Part shown: positions 35,999 to 45,439 of the stretch, one piece after another
Layout: each line of letters starts with the position of its first letter
Numbering within the stretch: position 1 is the stretch's first letter
NCBI RefSeq assembly: GCF_014145675.1
Contig: NZ_JACGZW010000002.1
Coordinates: 496,001 to 560,000, forward strand
Length of the DNA stretch: 64,000 nucleotides
Direction of reading: 5' to 3'
From: Amycolatopsis dendrobii
GTDB lineage: Bacteria > Actinomycetota > Actinomycetes > Mycobacteriales > Pseudonocardiaceae
Program-made: the position numbers and the translations under genes
Notes under the pieces: generated by a model
What the model was told of the DNA's origin: nothing
What the model saw: the letters and a program-made list of their open reading frames with translations, nothing else
The model's database searches: none

Positions 35999-37009
35999 AT
36001 GACTTCTGCGAGTCCCGGAACCGAACCCGCCGGTACCCCGACGATTTCCCGGTCCGGCGCCGCCAAACGCGTGCTGCTCGCGAAGCCGCGCGGGTATTGC
36101 GCAGGCGTTGACCGCGCGGTCGTCGCCGTCGAGAAGGCGCTCGAGCTGTACGGGCCGCCGGTGTACGTGCGCAAGGAAATCGTGCACAACCGGCACGTCG
36201 TCGAGACCCTGCGCGAACGCGGCGTGATTTTCGTCGACGAGACGTCCGAGGTGCCCGAGGGCGCGCTCGTGGTGTTCTCCGCGCACGGCGTCTCGCCCGC
36301 GGTGCACGCCGAGGCCGCCGAGCGGAACCTGCGCACCATCGACGCGACCTGCCCGCTCGTCACCAAGGTCCACAAAGAGGTCAACCGCTTCGCCAAGGAC
36401 GACTACGACATCCTCCTCATCGGTCACGAAGGCCACGAGGAGGTCGAGGGCACGGCTGGCGAGGCACCGGACAAGGTGCAACTGGTCGACAAGCCCGAGG
36501 ATGTCGACAAGGTCGACGTGCGCGATCCGTCGAAGGTGATCTGGCTGTCGCAGACCACCCTGTCGGTGGACGAGACGATGGAGCGCGTCGACCAGCTGCG
36601 CGATCGCTTCCCGACCTTGGCCGACCCGCCCAGCGACGACATTTGTTACGCCACCACCAACCGTCAGGTCGCGGTCAAGGCGATGGCCCCGGAATGCGAT
36701 CTGGTGCTGGTCGTCGGCTCGAAGAACTCGTCGAACTCGAAGCGGCTGGTGGAGGTCGCGCTGAAGGCCGGCGCGTCGGCTTCGCATCTGATCGACTTCG
36801 CTTCGGAGGTCGACGAGGCGTGGCTGGAAGGCGTGTCGACGGTCGGGGTCACGTCGGGGGCCTCGGTGCCGGACGTGTTGGTGATGGACCTGCTGAAGTG
36901 GCTCGCCGAGCGCGGGTACGGACAGGTGGACGAGGTGACCACGGCGAACGAGAAGATCGCGTTCGCGTTGCCCAAGGAGCTTCGGAAGGCTGCTAAGTCG
37001 GAGTCCTGA
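35999..37009 (+). CDS. ispH: 4-hydroxy-3-methylbut-2-enyl diphosphate reductase
   Basis: A 336-residue iron-sulfur enzyme, the last step of the MEP pathway making IPP and DMAPP. The three cluster cysteines are Cys34 ([11 protein letters not shown]), Cys118 ([11 protein letters not shown]) and Cys216 ([10 protein letters not shown]). Other marks: [32 protein letters not shown] and [13 protein letters not shown] -10-like TACCCT at 35987-35992 puts a plausible transcription start at or next to the ATG, so the mRNA may be leaderless; GGAGG lies too close to serve well. Matches Rv1110 in position. Confidence 0.95.
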   Translation: MTSASPGTEPAGTPTISRSGAAKRVLLAKPRGYCAGVDRAVVAVEKALELYGPPVYVRKEIVHNRHVVETLRERGVIFVDETSEVPEGALVVFSAHGVSPAVHAEAAERNLRTIDATCPLVTKVHKEVNRFAKDDYDILLIGHEGHEEVEGTAGEAPDKVQLVDKPEDVDKVDVRDPSKVIWLSQTTLSVDETMERVDQLRDRFPTLADPPSDDICYATTNRQVAVKAMAPECDLVLVVGSKNSSNSKRLVEVALKAGASASHLIDFASEVDEAWLEGVSTVGVTSGASVPDVLVMDLLKWLAERGYGQVDEVTTANEKIAFALPKELRKAAKSES

Positions 37010-37193
37010 GGCTTGGTTGCCGCTTGCCTTGCCGCGGACTTTCGTTAGGTGCCTTGCGGTATTGGGCGGGGTGTCTGGAGCGCGCCGCCTGTATCGCGGA
37101 GTCGTGAGAACTGATCCGCACTCGACGGGCTTGACTGCTGTGCCGTATTTCGTGCTGAGCCACGGCTCCGGACAATCCCTTTAGCCGCAACGA
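37010..37193. other. Intergenic stretch after ispH, no gene seen
   Basis: No open frame here resembles a protein and no repeat was noticed. It separates the ispH stop from the shared terminator. Confidence 0.5.
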
Positions 37194-37232
37194 AAAGGCC
37201 GCCGACCCCCAGCGCGGGGATCGGCGGCCTTT
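37194..37232. terminator. Strong terminator between ispH and the converging gene
   Basis: AAAGGCCGCCGA and TCGGCGGCCTTT form a perfect 12-bp stem with an inner CCCC/GGGG extension. A and T tracts at the two ends allow it to work on both strands. Confidence 0.85.
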
Positions 37233-37309
37233 CTCGTTTGCCTTGCGTTGCCTGGACTTGGGGGGGCTCGGTCAGTCCTCGCCTTGTCGTCCAGTTACGA
37301 CGCGCTCGG

Positions 37310-38215
37310 TCAGCCCTCGTCTTCCCAAGGACGCTGACGGCGCGGCGGTTCCCGGCGAGGCGGCCGCGGACGCCCAGGCGGCGGCTCGTCCCCACGTGGC
37401 CGACGACGCGGCGGCGGTGCGTCACCCCGCGGATCGCGACGGCGAGGGTCGCCCTCCGGCGGCCGCGGACGACGCCCCTCCGGCGGCGGCTTGCGGCCGC
37501 CTCGCGGAGCGTTCGGGTCCATCGGCTCGCGCCGCGGACGGGCACCCGGCTCACCAGGCGGCCGCGGCCGTCGCGGCGGCGGAGCGTCGAGATCCCGATC
37601 CCGCGGCGGACGGCGCCGGTTGCCCGGAGGCGGCGTCTGACCAGACTGGCCAGCACGACCGGCGGGCGGCCGCGAGCGCGGACGGTTGGCGGCCTTGTCG
37701 TCGTCCTCGTCCCGAGTGCGCGGAAGCTTGCCGTCCTTGATCTTGACCGGCGCGTCCGGGTCGCGTTCGCGGTAGATGCGGAAGAAGCCGAACAGCAGCG
37801 TGACACCGGTGGTGACCGCCATTGTCGGGAAGCCCTTGATCAGCGGCGTCCCGATGTTGAGCAGCTTCGACAGAGTGTCGCTGGCTTCCGGACCCCCGCC
37901 GGTCAGCAGCACCACACCCGGCACGGTGACGGCGAGCACCAGCGGCGGCTGCACCATCGGACCGAACAGCCCGCGTCTTTGCACCGCGCCGACCGCGATC
38001 ACGGCCCCGAGGAAGTAGCCCGCCTTGAAAACAAAACCGAGGCTGCCGGTGGACTTCTCGTCGATGATGGCGCCGAGCACTGCCAAGCCGAAGCCCACGA
38101 GCACAGCCGCCCACCAGGGCAGGCCGCGCCTCGTGCCGACGACGAGACGCTCGTCCCACGGCACGGGGGCGTCATCGGCATCGGGATCGCTCTGGCGATC
38201 GCGTATCGCGGTCAC
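37310..38215 (-). CDS. Membrane protein with long Pro/Arg-rich tail (Rv1111c position; DUF6542-like)
   Basis: About 301 residues from the GTG at 38215 (a GTG at 38224 is possible). Four membrane helices within residues 30-150 (WWAAVLVGFGLAVLGAII, GYFLGAVIAVGAVQ, PLVLAVTVPGVVLLTGG, TMAVTTGVTLLFGFFRIY) are followed by a roughly 140-residue cytosolic tail almost entirely Pro, Arg, Gly and Asp. Such tails are usually disordered and may bind nucleic acid or partner proteins. The order ispH, this gene, then ychF is shared with mycobacteria, here split by a repair block. Function unknown. Confidence 0.72.
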   Translation of the reverse strand: MTAIRDRQSDPDADDAPVPWDERLVVGTRRGLPWWAAVLVGFGLAVLGAIIDEKSTGSLGFVFKAGYFLGAVIAVGAVQRRGLFGPMVQPPLVLAVTVPGVVLLTGGGPEASDTLSKLLNIGTPLIKGFPTMAVTTGVTLLFGFFRIYRERDPDAPVKIKDGKLPRTRDEDDDKAANRPRSRPPAGRAGQSGQTPPPGNRRRPPRDRDLDAPPPRRPRPPGEPGARPRREPMDPNAPRGGRKPPPEGRRPRPPEGDPRRRDPRGDAPPPRRRPRGDEPPPGRPRPPRREPPRRQRPWEDEG

Positions 38216-39443
38216 GAGGCACACCGTAGCCCGTACTTGTCACGATCTTGTTGGCACTGCCGAGGACAGCATGAAGCAGCCACTCGACCGCATGACATTT
38301 CGTACGGTCGAGCGGTACCCGCGGTACGGCCTGCCCGCACCGCTCCGCCGGACGGGGAACCAGTGGACCAGACCTCTGACCAGCGGTGATACCGACGGTA
38401 TGGTCCAGCTGCCCGTTTCCCGGCCCTGCGCTGACCCCAGGCTATGCCACCAGCCGCCGCCCGCGACGGCGGCGCCACCGGTCCTGTTCCGGAACATTCG
38501 CCGTTCTGGAACTTGACCGGGAATTGACGTTCCCGTGAGCCGCCTGAGCGTCCGGATCCTGCCCGCGCGACGTCGGAACCATGCCCTTTCGCTCGCTCCG
38601 GAGGCAGTGTCCAACCTGGACTTCGCCGTTCGTTCCGGGCAATCCGGACTTCGGTGCCTGTCCCGTCCGACCTGCGCCGCCGCACCCGGCCGAGAGCCGC
38701 GGCCGGACGCTCTCGGCATCGGCAGGCCACGACCGCGCGGACCGCAGCATCGCCTTGACCGCCCGACACATGTTCACGGATCACCGCTCACCGGGACGGC
38801 GCTCAGTTGGCCGCGGGCACTCGCCACATCACCGCTCACGGCAACGTCCGAGCGAGACCGCGCTCTCCACGCTAGACCGCAGGGCGTCCGAACCAGAGCG
38901 CGCCAGGACGCCCGGCGGGTCCCGCAGCCAAGCTCACGCCCGCCAGACTGCGCCGAACCCGCTCGCATCGTCGAAGCTCGCCCATCGGATCGCGCGCTCC
39001 GCGTCGAGAGCACCACCCTCGCCCGCCGGATGGCGCTCCGCGTCGAGAGCACCACCCTTGCCCGCCGGATCGCACCACCGAGGCCCACGGCCGACCGCCC
39101 GCGCCGTCTTGGCTTGCTCCGCCAGACCGCGCCGCAGGGCTCGTTGCGCCGGACCGGGCCCGCCTAGGATCGCGCTGCCGGACCGGGGCCCCAGTCTCCT
39201 GCCGCCAACCTGTGCCACCACGCCTGCGCCCACTAAGGGCGCGGACGTCGCGTCACCAGACTGGCTAGCCGAAACCTCGCCCCACCCAACAGCGCTGTCA
39301 GGCCTCAAGCATCAGCCCACTTCCGGTGATCGCAAGGGCCGTAGTCCTGGCGGCAACAAGCCACGCTCCAGACCCGTCCCGCAAGAGGGTGCCGTCGATC
39401 ATCCGATCGCGACTGTCGAGCCCGCGGCCATCGCGCCGCGACC
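38216..39443. other. 1.2-kb stretch without a recognisable gene
   Basis: Several frames stay open because of the high GC content, but their translations are Arg/Ala/Pro-rich with no protein-like pattern, and none has a ribosome site and family match. Two near-palindromes, GTTCCGGAAC and GTTCTGGAAC, occur near 38490-38515. A two-copy tandem repeat is listed separately. It lies upstream of the DUF6542-like gene and downstream of rmuC, both leftward. Confidence 0.55.
38994..39071. repeat. Tandem 39-bp duplication
   Basis: Two copies of a 39-bp unit beginning GCGCTCCGCGTCGAGAGCAC lie head to tail, differing at very few bases. The 39-bp period equals 13 codons, so it would preserve a frame, but no gene is recognised here. 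Two copies without spacers do not make a CRISPR array. Confidence 0.7.
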
Positions 39444-40358
39444 TCAACCAGCTGCCACCTCGTCTCCCTTCCGAAGCTGCGGCACCGGCGCCGGACTGCC
39501 TGACGCGTCGGTGAGCGGCGCGACCGTCGCACGGAACGACTCCAGTGCCTCAAGTTCCCGGCGGCGGGCCGAGACGAAGCGCTGCAGGTGCGTGGAGGAC
39601 AGGTTCAGCGCCTCCACTGCATTGCCCGCGGCTCGGTGCGCGGCGGCGGCGCCCGCGCGCACTTGCTCGACGTCTTCGACGAGAGCCCGGTCGCTGGCAG
39701 CGAACAGCGCTGCCGACGCGAGCACCCCGAATCCCGTGGGGCCGCACAGGAAGACGCGGCGGTCGATCAGCCAGCGCAGCAGTTCGGGGTCGGTGTCGAG
39801 CGCGGCGACCACGGCCGCGTCGGACGGGACGAACATGATGGTTCCGTAGATCGCGTCCGCCCAGCGCTGGTAGCCCTTGCCCGCCAGCTCCGCCGCGCGG
39901 GAGCGCAGCTGCCGGACGTGGACGCGCAGCGCGTCGAGCCGTTCTTCCGGATCGTCGGTCTCGACCGCCTCCGCCCAGATGGCCATGCTCGCCTTCGCGT
40001 CGACCGGCACCGCCCGGCCGCCGCCGACATTCAGCACCAGGTCGGGCTTCGCGCTTCCGCCGCCGCCCAAATCGGTCTGCAGGGTGAAGTGCAGTCCCTC
40101 CCGCAGTCCGAGTGCGCGCGCGGTTTCCACAAGCACCTGTTCGCCGAGTTCGCCGCGGCCGTGGATCGACGCGAACGCCACCTCGTACCGGCGCAGCGCG
40201 AGCTGCTGCTGGTCGCCTTTCGCGCGCTCCGCCGCCACGAGCCGCGCGGCCGCGTCGGCGCGGCGCATTCCGTCGTTGTACAGCCGCCACAGCGCGACAA
40301 CCGCGACGCACAGGAGCAGCGCGAGCACGACGGCCGCGGTGGTGATCACCGTCTCCAC
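39444..40358 (-). CDS. rmuC: DNA recombination protein RmuC
   Basis: A 304-residue protein from the GTG at 40358 (GAGGAGGA upstream). An N-terminal membrane helix (VITTAAVVLALLLCVAVVALW) and short coiled coil precede the RmuC domain: FTLQTDLGGGGSAKPDLVLNVGGGRAVPVDAKASMAIWAEAV and YQRWADAIYGTIMFVPSDAAV, the PD-(D/E)xK-like nuclease core (PDLVL ... PVDAKA). Shorter than the E. coli protein because the coiled coil is reduced, as in other actinobacteria. It limits inversions at short inverted repeats. Divergent from the sbcD-sbcC pair. Confidence 0.88.
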   Translation of the reverse strand: METVITTAAVVLALLLCVAVVALWRLYNDGMRRADAAARLVAAERAKGDQQQLALRRYEVAFASIHGRGELGEQVLVETARALGLREGLHFTLQTDLGGGGSAKPDLVLNVGGGRAVPVDAKASMAIWAEAVETDDPEERLDALRVHVRQLRSRAAELAGKGYQRWADAIYGTIMFVPSDAAVVAALDTDPELLRWLIDRRVFLCGPTGFGVLASAALFAASDRALVEDVEQVRAGAAAAHRAAGNAVEALNLSSTHLQRFVSARRRELEALESFRATVAPLTDASGSPAPVPQLRKGDEVAAG

Positions 40359-40587
40359 CCGGTCCTCCTCTCCGTCGGGTCCGGCGGGTGTCCGGACGCG
40401 AGACATCATGGCGGACCCCACCGACAAAAACCGGCACCCGCGGTCGCGCTGCGTAGCTGACCTGCGACTTTCCAAATTCGAGGCTGGGCGTGTCCGCAGT
40501 GGACCTGATCGGCTTCGTACACACGTTCGAGTGGGGTGTCGGCGTGCCTCCCGGATTTCGTCGGGGTCTGCTCCTAACGTGGTCGCC

Positions 40588-41742
40588 GTGAGAGTCCTCC
40601 ATACGTCTGACTGGCACATCGGCCGCACGTTCCACGGCGCCGATCTGCTTACCGAACAGGAGGCCGCCCTCACGCACATCGCCGAACTCGTCGACCGCGA
40701 GTCGGTCGACGTCGTGGTGGTGGCCGGTGACATCTACGACCGAGCGGTGCCGTCCGCCGAAGCTGTCCGCGTCGCCACGGCCGCGATGACCCGGATCCGC
40801 CGGGCAGGCGCGGAACTCGTGGTCACGCCCGGCAACCACGATTCGGCCGCGCGGCTGGGCGCGTTCGCCGAATTCGCGGCGGCGGGCGGGCTGCACGTCC
40901 GCGCGACCGTCGAAGGCATCGCGGAACCCGTTGTGCTGCACGACGAACACGGCGCGGTCGCGTTCTACGGCATCCCGTATCTCGAACCCGAGCCGTCGCG
41001 GCACGCGCTGGGCGTGCCGGAGGCGCGCGGCCACACCGGCGTGCTCGGCGAGGCGATGCGGCGGGTGCGGGACGACCTGGCCAGTCGTCCGGGAACTCGA
41101 TCCGTAGTGCTGGCACACGCATTCGTCACCGGCGGCGAGGCCAGCGAATCGGAACGCACCATCGCGGTGGGCGGAGTCGAGCAGGTTCCCGGCTCGGTGT
41201 TCGACGGCGTGGACTACGTCGCGCTCGGGCACCTGCACGGACCGCAGACGCTCGCGGAACACCTCCGGTACTCGGGGAGCCCGCTGGCGTACTCGTTTTC
41301 CGAATCGCGGCAACGGAAATCGGTGTGGTTCGTGGATCTCGACGCGGCCGGCCTGGCCGAGGTCCGCCGGCACGAGTTGCCGGTGCCGCGGCCGCTCGCG
41401 ACGCTCTCCGGCGAGCTCGCCGGTTTGCTCGAAGACCCGGAACACGAGCAATGGCGCGAGCATTTCCTTTCGATCACGGTCACGGATCGAGTGCGCCCGA
41501 TCGACGCGATGCGGTTGCTGCAGGACCGTTTTCCCTATGCAGTGCACATGGATTGGCGGCCCGACGGCGGGGTCGCCGGCACCGAACTGAAGTACGCCGA
41601 GGCGGTGCGCGGGCGCAGCGACATCGAGATCGCGCGCAGCTTCCTCGACGATTGCCGTGGTGCTCCGCCGACCGAACGCGAGGAGCGGCTCGTGCACCTG
41701 GCGCTCGAAGCGGCGAACCGGGCGGCGGTGGAGAAACTGTGA
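40588..41742 (+). CDS. sbcD: Exonuclease SbcD (Mre11 homologue)
   Basis: A 384-residue metallophosphoesterase from the GTG at 40588. Metal-binding motifs in order: RVLHTSDWHIGR (1-12), VVVAGDIYDRAVPS, VVTPGNHDSAARLG, SVVLAHAFV and ALGHLHGPQ. The C-terminal third forms the SbcC-binding region. With SbcC it cuts hairpins and processes blocked double-strand ends. The stop overlaps the sbcC start by 4 nt (GTGA), so the subunits are made together. Confidence 0.95.
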   Translation: MRVLHTSDWHIGRTFHGADLLTEQEAALTHIAELVDRESVDVVVVAGDIYDRAVPSAEAVRVATAAMTRIRRAGAELVVTPGNHDSAARLGAFAEFAAAGGLHVRATVEGIAEPVVLHDEHGAVAFYGIPYLEPEPSRHALGVPEARGHTGVLGEAMRRVRDDLASRPGTRSVVLAHAFVTGGEASESERTIAVGGVEQVPGSVFDGVDYVALGHLHGPQTLAEHLRYSGSPLAYSFSESRQRKSVWFVDLDAAGLAEVRRHELPVPRPLATLSGELAGLLEDPEHEQWREHFLSITVTDRVRPIDAMRLLQDRFPYAVHMDWRPDGGVAGTELKYAEAVRGRSDIEIARSFLDDCRGAPPTEREERLVHLALEAANRAAVEKL

Positions 41743-44702
41743 GACTGCATCTGCTGGAGGTAGAAGCCTTCGGCCCCTACGCGGGGCGGGAGGTGGTGGA
41801 CTTCGACGCCTTGGGCACCGACGGTCTCTTCCTTCTCCACGGCGACACCGGAGCGGGCAAAACCACGCTGCTCGACGCGATCGCGTTCGCGTTGTTCGGC
41901 GTGGTGCCGGGCGCGCGCGGCGACGTCAAGCGGTTGCGGTGCGATCTCGCCGAACCGGATTCGCAGACGGAGGTCGTGCTGGAGCTGACCGTGCAGGGTC
42001 AGCGGTTGCGGATCGTGCGCAGCCCGGAGTACCAGCGGCCGAAGAAACGCGGCGACGGATTCACCACGCAGCAGGCGCGCGTTTCGCTGACCTGGGTCGG
42101 CGAACCGCCCGCCGGGCTGCCGCCGGACGGGAGCATCCGCATCGACGAGGTGGCGCGCACCGTCGAGCGGCTGCTGGGCATGACGGCACCGCAGTTCTTC
42201 CAGGTCGTGTTGCTGCCGCAAGGAGAATTCGCGAAGTTCCTCCGCAGTGACACCACGGAGCGCGAGAAGCTGCTGGAACGGCTTTTCGGCACCGAACGGT
42301 TCTCCGACGTCGAACGCTGGTTCGCGGACCTTCGCGCGGAACGCGGCCGTGCGCTGGAAAAGCGGCAGCAGGAGGTCCGCGAGTTGCTCGCCCGCTACGC
42401 TCAGGAGGCGCAGCAGGAACCGCCGGAGGAAAAGCAGCCGGAGTGGGTCGAGGCTGTGCTGGCCGAAGTCGCCGCCCGGGCCGAGGCGGCGGAAACCGAG
42501 GCAGCGCAAGCACGTTCGGCGGCGAAGTCCGCTGAGGTCGCGCTGCGCGAAGCGGAAGAGGACGCGGACAAGATCCGCCGGGTCCGCACCGCGCACACCC
42601 GGCTGACGCAGATCGCCGAACAGGCGACCGAACGTGCTGAGTGGACGGAAGAAATCGCGGCGGCTCGGCGCGCTGCCGCGGTGGTTCCCGAGACCGAGTT
42701 GATGGACCGGCGCACGGCCGAACTCGGCGATGCACAGGTGCTGGTGGCCGACCGGATCCGAGATCTCGCCGACCTCGGTTTCGACGCGGTCGGGCTCGCG
42801 GTCGGGGACCTGCGCGAGCGTGCGGGATCCGTACGCGAGGAGGCGGGTGCTCTCGCCGAGCTGGCCGCGGAAGCCGACCAGCAGAAGAAGGACGAGCAAC
42901 GCCGTGCGGAGCGGCAAAAAGCCGTCGAGAAAGCCGCCGGGCAAGTTGCTGGGCTCGCGGAGCGGTTGACCGAGCTGCCCGGCCGGATTGCCGCTGCGCG
43001 TACCGAAGCGACGGTAGCCGGAGAAGCAGCGGCGAAGCTGGACGGCGCGAAAGCCCGCGTCGAAGAGCTGACGGTACTCACTCGTGCAGCCGAGGAGTTG
43101 CCGCCAGCTGAAGCCAGAGTCGAGCGCGGAGAAGCGAAACTGCGCGAAGTGGTCGACGAGCATCAGGCGGCTCGGCAACGCCGGCTCGATCTCCGCGAAC
43201 GGCGTCTCGACGGCATGGCAGCAGAGCTGGCTGCTGGCTTGGCCGAGGGAACGGCGTGCCCGGTGTGCGGGTCGGCCGAACATCCGGCACCGGCGAACCA
43301 TGACGCACCACTGGTGGACGCGGCCGAAGAACGTGCTGCGGAAGAAGCCGAGCAGAAGGCGTCGGCGTTGCGCCAGCGAGTGGTGTCCGCGTTGGAGGAG
43401 GCCAAGGCGCGGGTTGTCTCCCTGCGCGAACGGTTGGACGGACGCACCGCGGAGGAGATCGCGACCGCGCTGACCGAAGCCCGGGCACTCGTCGCGGAAC
43501 TCTCCGGGAAGGCACAGCGCAAGGACCAACTGAACGCGAAGGTCGCCGAACTGGAGCGCGGTGCTGAGCAGTTGGCCGAACAGCGGCGCCTCGCCGAGCA
43601 GACGGTCACCGAGGCGAACGGCGAGATCCGGGCGTTGGACGAGCGAATGGCCGAACGCGAGCAGCGGCTGGTCGCGGGCCGGGGAGAGTTCCCGGACGTT
43701 CCCGCGAGGCGGCAGCATCTGCTCACGTTCGCCGGCGCGCTCGACTTGGCGGCGGAGGCGCACACCGCGGTGTCCGGAGCGGAGGCCCGGCTCGCGGAGC
43801 AACGGGATCTGGTGGAAATCTCGTTGCATGCCAAGGGGTTCTCGACCCTGGAGGAAATGCGCGCCGCCGTCCGGACCGACGAGCAGATCACGAAGCTCGA
43901 ACAGGGCCTCGCCGAGGCGGAAGCGACCGCCGCCGGTGCGCGGGAGATGCTCGCGCAACCGGAACTGTTCGGGATCTCGCCGGACGATGCGGTGGACGTC
44001 GCGCCGCTGGCCGAGCGGGCGAAGGAGACGCGGGCTCGCGCGGACACCGCTTTCGCCGCGCAGCAAGCGGTTTCGGCGCAGCACCGCGAACTGGTCAAGC
44101 TGGCCGGGCGGTTGAGCAAAGCGCTGGCGGAGCTGGCGCCGTTGGAGGAGGAACACGCCGAACTCCGGGCGCTGTCCGAAGTGGTCAATGGACGAGGGCA
44201 GAACGCGCGGAAGATGTCGCTGCGCTCGTATGTCCTGGCTGCTCGGCTGGAAGAGGTCGCGCTCGCGGCGACCGCGCGACTGCGAACCATGAGCCAAGGC
44301 CGCTACTCGTTCGTGCACTCGGACGCGGCCGGCGCACGCGGCACGAGGGGCGGCCTCGGCCTCGACGTGCTGGACGACTACTCCGGCGCGGTGCGCCCAG
44401 CGAAAACGCTGTCGGGCGGCGAGTCGTTCCTCGCGTCGCTCTCGCTCGCACTGGGCCTGGCCGATGTGGTGGCAGGCGAAACCGGCGGCGCGCTGCTCGA
44501 CACCCTCTTCGTGGACGAGGGTTTCGGCACCCTGGACGCCGAAACGCTCGACGTGGTGATGAGCATCCTCGACGAACTCCGCGCCGGCGGCCGCGTGGTG
44601 GGCTTGGTGTCGCACGTCGAGGAACTCCGCCAGCGCATCCCCACGCGGCTGCGGGTGCGGAAGTCCCGCACCGGGTCGAGAGTGGAGTTGCAAATGGCCT
44701 GA
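41739..44702 (+). CDS. sbcC: Exonuclease subunit SbcC (Rad50 homologue)
   Basis: A 987-residue SMC-like ATPase. Walker A FLLHGDTGAGKTTLLDAIAFALFG near residue 35; two long coiled-coil arms rich in Glu, Ala, Arg and Gln; the zinc-hook CPVC at Cys507-Cys510 near the middle; ABC signature KTLSGGESFLASLSLALGLADVV and Walker B TLFVDEGFGTLD near the C-terminus. Works with SbcD as an ATP-driven nuclease on DNA ends and hairpins. Confidence 0.95.
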   Translation: MRLHLLEVEAFGPYAGREVVDFDALGTDGLFLLHGDTGAGKTTLLDAIAFALFGVVPGARGDVKRLRCDLAEPDSQTEVVLELTVQGQRLRIVRSPEYQRPKKRGDGFTTQQARVSLTWVGEPPAGLPPDGSIRIDEVARTVERLLGMTAPQFFQVVLLPQGEFAKFLRSDTTEREKLLERLFGTERFSDVERWFADLRAERGRALEKRQQEVRELLARYAQEAQQEPPEEKQPEWVEAVLAEVAARAEAAETEAAQARSAAKSAEVALREAEEDADKIRRVRTAHTRLTQIAEQATERAEWTEEIAAARRAAAVVPETELMDRRTAELGDAQVLVADRIRDLADLGFDAVGLAVGDLRERAGSVREEAGALAELAAEADQQKKDEQRRAERQKAVEKAAGQVAGLAERLTELPGRIAAARTEATVAGEAAAKLDGAKARVEELTVLTRAAEELPPAEARVERGEAKLREVVDEHQAARQRRLDLRERRLDGMAAELAAGLAEGTACPVCGSAEHPAPANHDAPLVDAAEERAAEEAEQKASALRQRVVSALEEAKARVVSLRERLDGRTAEEIATALTEARALVAELSGKAQRKDQLNAKVAELERGAEQLAEQRRLAEQTVTEANGEIRALDERMAEREQRLVAGRGEFPDVPARRQHLLTFAGALDLAAEAHTAVSGAEARLAEQRDLVEISLHAKGFSTLEEMRAAVRTDEQITKLEQGLAEAEATAAGAREMLAQPELFGISPDDAVDVAPLAERAKETRARADTAFAAQQAVSAQHRELVKLAGRLSKALAELAPLEEEHAELRALSEVVNGRGQNARKMSLRSYVLAARLEEVALAATARLRTMSQGRYSFVHSDAAGARGTRGGLGLDVLDDYSGAVRPAKTLSGGESFLASLSLALGLADVVAGETGGALLDTLFVDEGFGTLDAETLDVVMSILDELRAGGRVVGLVSHVEELRQRIPTRLRVRKSRTGSRVELQMA

Positions 44703-44922
44703 CGAGAGCAGGCCTGGTGCCTCGACCTCGCTCGCCGCGTCGGCCAACCCGGCCCAGCGGCCCGGCCCGGCGAACCCCGGCCCAGCCGACGGGCGAACTC
44801 GACCCGACCGAGCCAATCCAGCCCAGTCGACCAGCGAGCGCGCGGCCCGGCCGACCGGCGAACCCGGCTCAGCGGACCTCGCCCAGCGAACCCGACCCGA
44901 CCGACCCAACCCACGCGGGCCG
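44703..44922. repeat. Low-complexity CCCGGCC/ACCCGACCGA stretch
   Basis: Between the converging sbcC and ogt genes lie about 200 bp made of degenerate repeats around CCCAGCGAAC, CCCGGCCC and ACCCGACCGA. No gene and no clean hairpin. It looks like an expanded simple sequence, not an element. Confidence 0.55.
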
Positions 44923-45426
44923 TCAGGCGGACTCTTCGTGGTGCAGGAGCCACCGCTTGGCGTCCACGCCCCAGCGGAAGTTGCCGATCGCTCCTCCGGT
45001 CCTCACCACCCGGTGGCAGGGCACGAACAGAGCCGCCGCGTTGCGGGCGCAGGCGGTTGCTGCGGCGCGGACCGCCGACGGGTTGCCAGACAGGGCGGCA
45101 TACTCCGCGTAGCTCACTGGGCTGCCTGCTGGGACCTTGCGCAGCATTTCCCACGCGTGCTCGCGGAACGGGCCTGAGCGTTGGCGTACCTCGATGTCGG
45201 CGACGGCGTCGAGGTCGCCGCCGTGGTAGCGGCGGATCGCGGTCGTCACGGGGCCTAGGTCGCGGCGTTCAGTGATGGCTGACGGGGCCAGGGACGGCGA
45301 GATGAGGGGCGTCAGCTCGGCGACGTCGGCGGTCCAGCCGGAGGCCAGAACGGCGCCGTCGCCGGTCACCACTGCGGTGAACGGGCCGATTTTGGTGTCC
45401 AAAGTGGACCAGAAGGCGGTGGGCAC
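44923..45426 (-). CDS. ogt: Methylated-DNA--protein-cysteine methyltransferase
   Basis: A 167-residue protein. The C-terminal domain has GNPSAVRAAATACARNAAALFVPCHRVVRTGGAIGNF with acceptor Cys137 in PCHRV; the N-terminal domain is the usual degenerate RNase-H-like fold. It removes O6-alkyl groups from guanine in a single-turnover reaction. GTG start with GAGGAG about 9 nt away, 13 bp after the Ada-AlkA stop, so both are in one operon as in Rv1317c-Rv1316c. Confidence 0.93.
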   Translation of the reverse strand: MPTAFWSTLDTKIGPFTAVVTGDGAVLASGWTADVAELTPLISPSLAPSAITERRDLGPVTTAIRRYHGGDLDAVADIEVRQRSGPFREHAWEMLRKVPAGSPVSYAEYAALSGNPSAVRAAATACARNAAALFVPCHRVVRTGGAIGNFRWGVDAKRWLLHHEESA

Positions 45427-45439
45427 GGGGAAAGTCTCC

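Noticed and set aside
38994..39071. Possible CRISPR repeats
   Set aside because: Only two direct copies with no spacer between them and no cas gene.
41535..44909. A very long open frame on the minus strand opposite sbcC
   Set aside because: High third-position GC keeps antisense frames open; the translation is a low-information mix rich in Arg, Gln and Leu, while the plus frame has full SbcC motifs.
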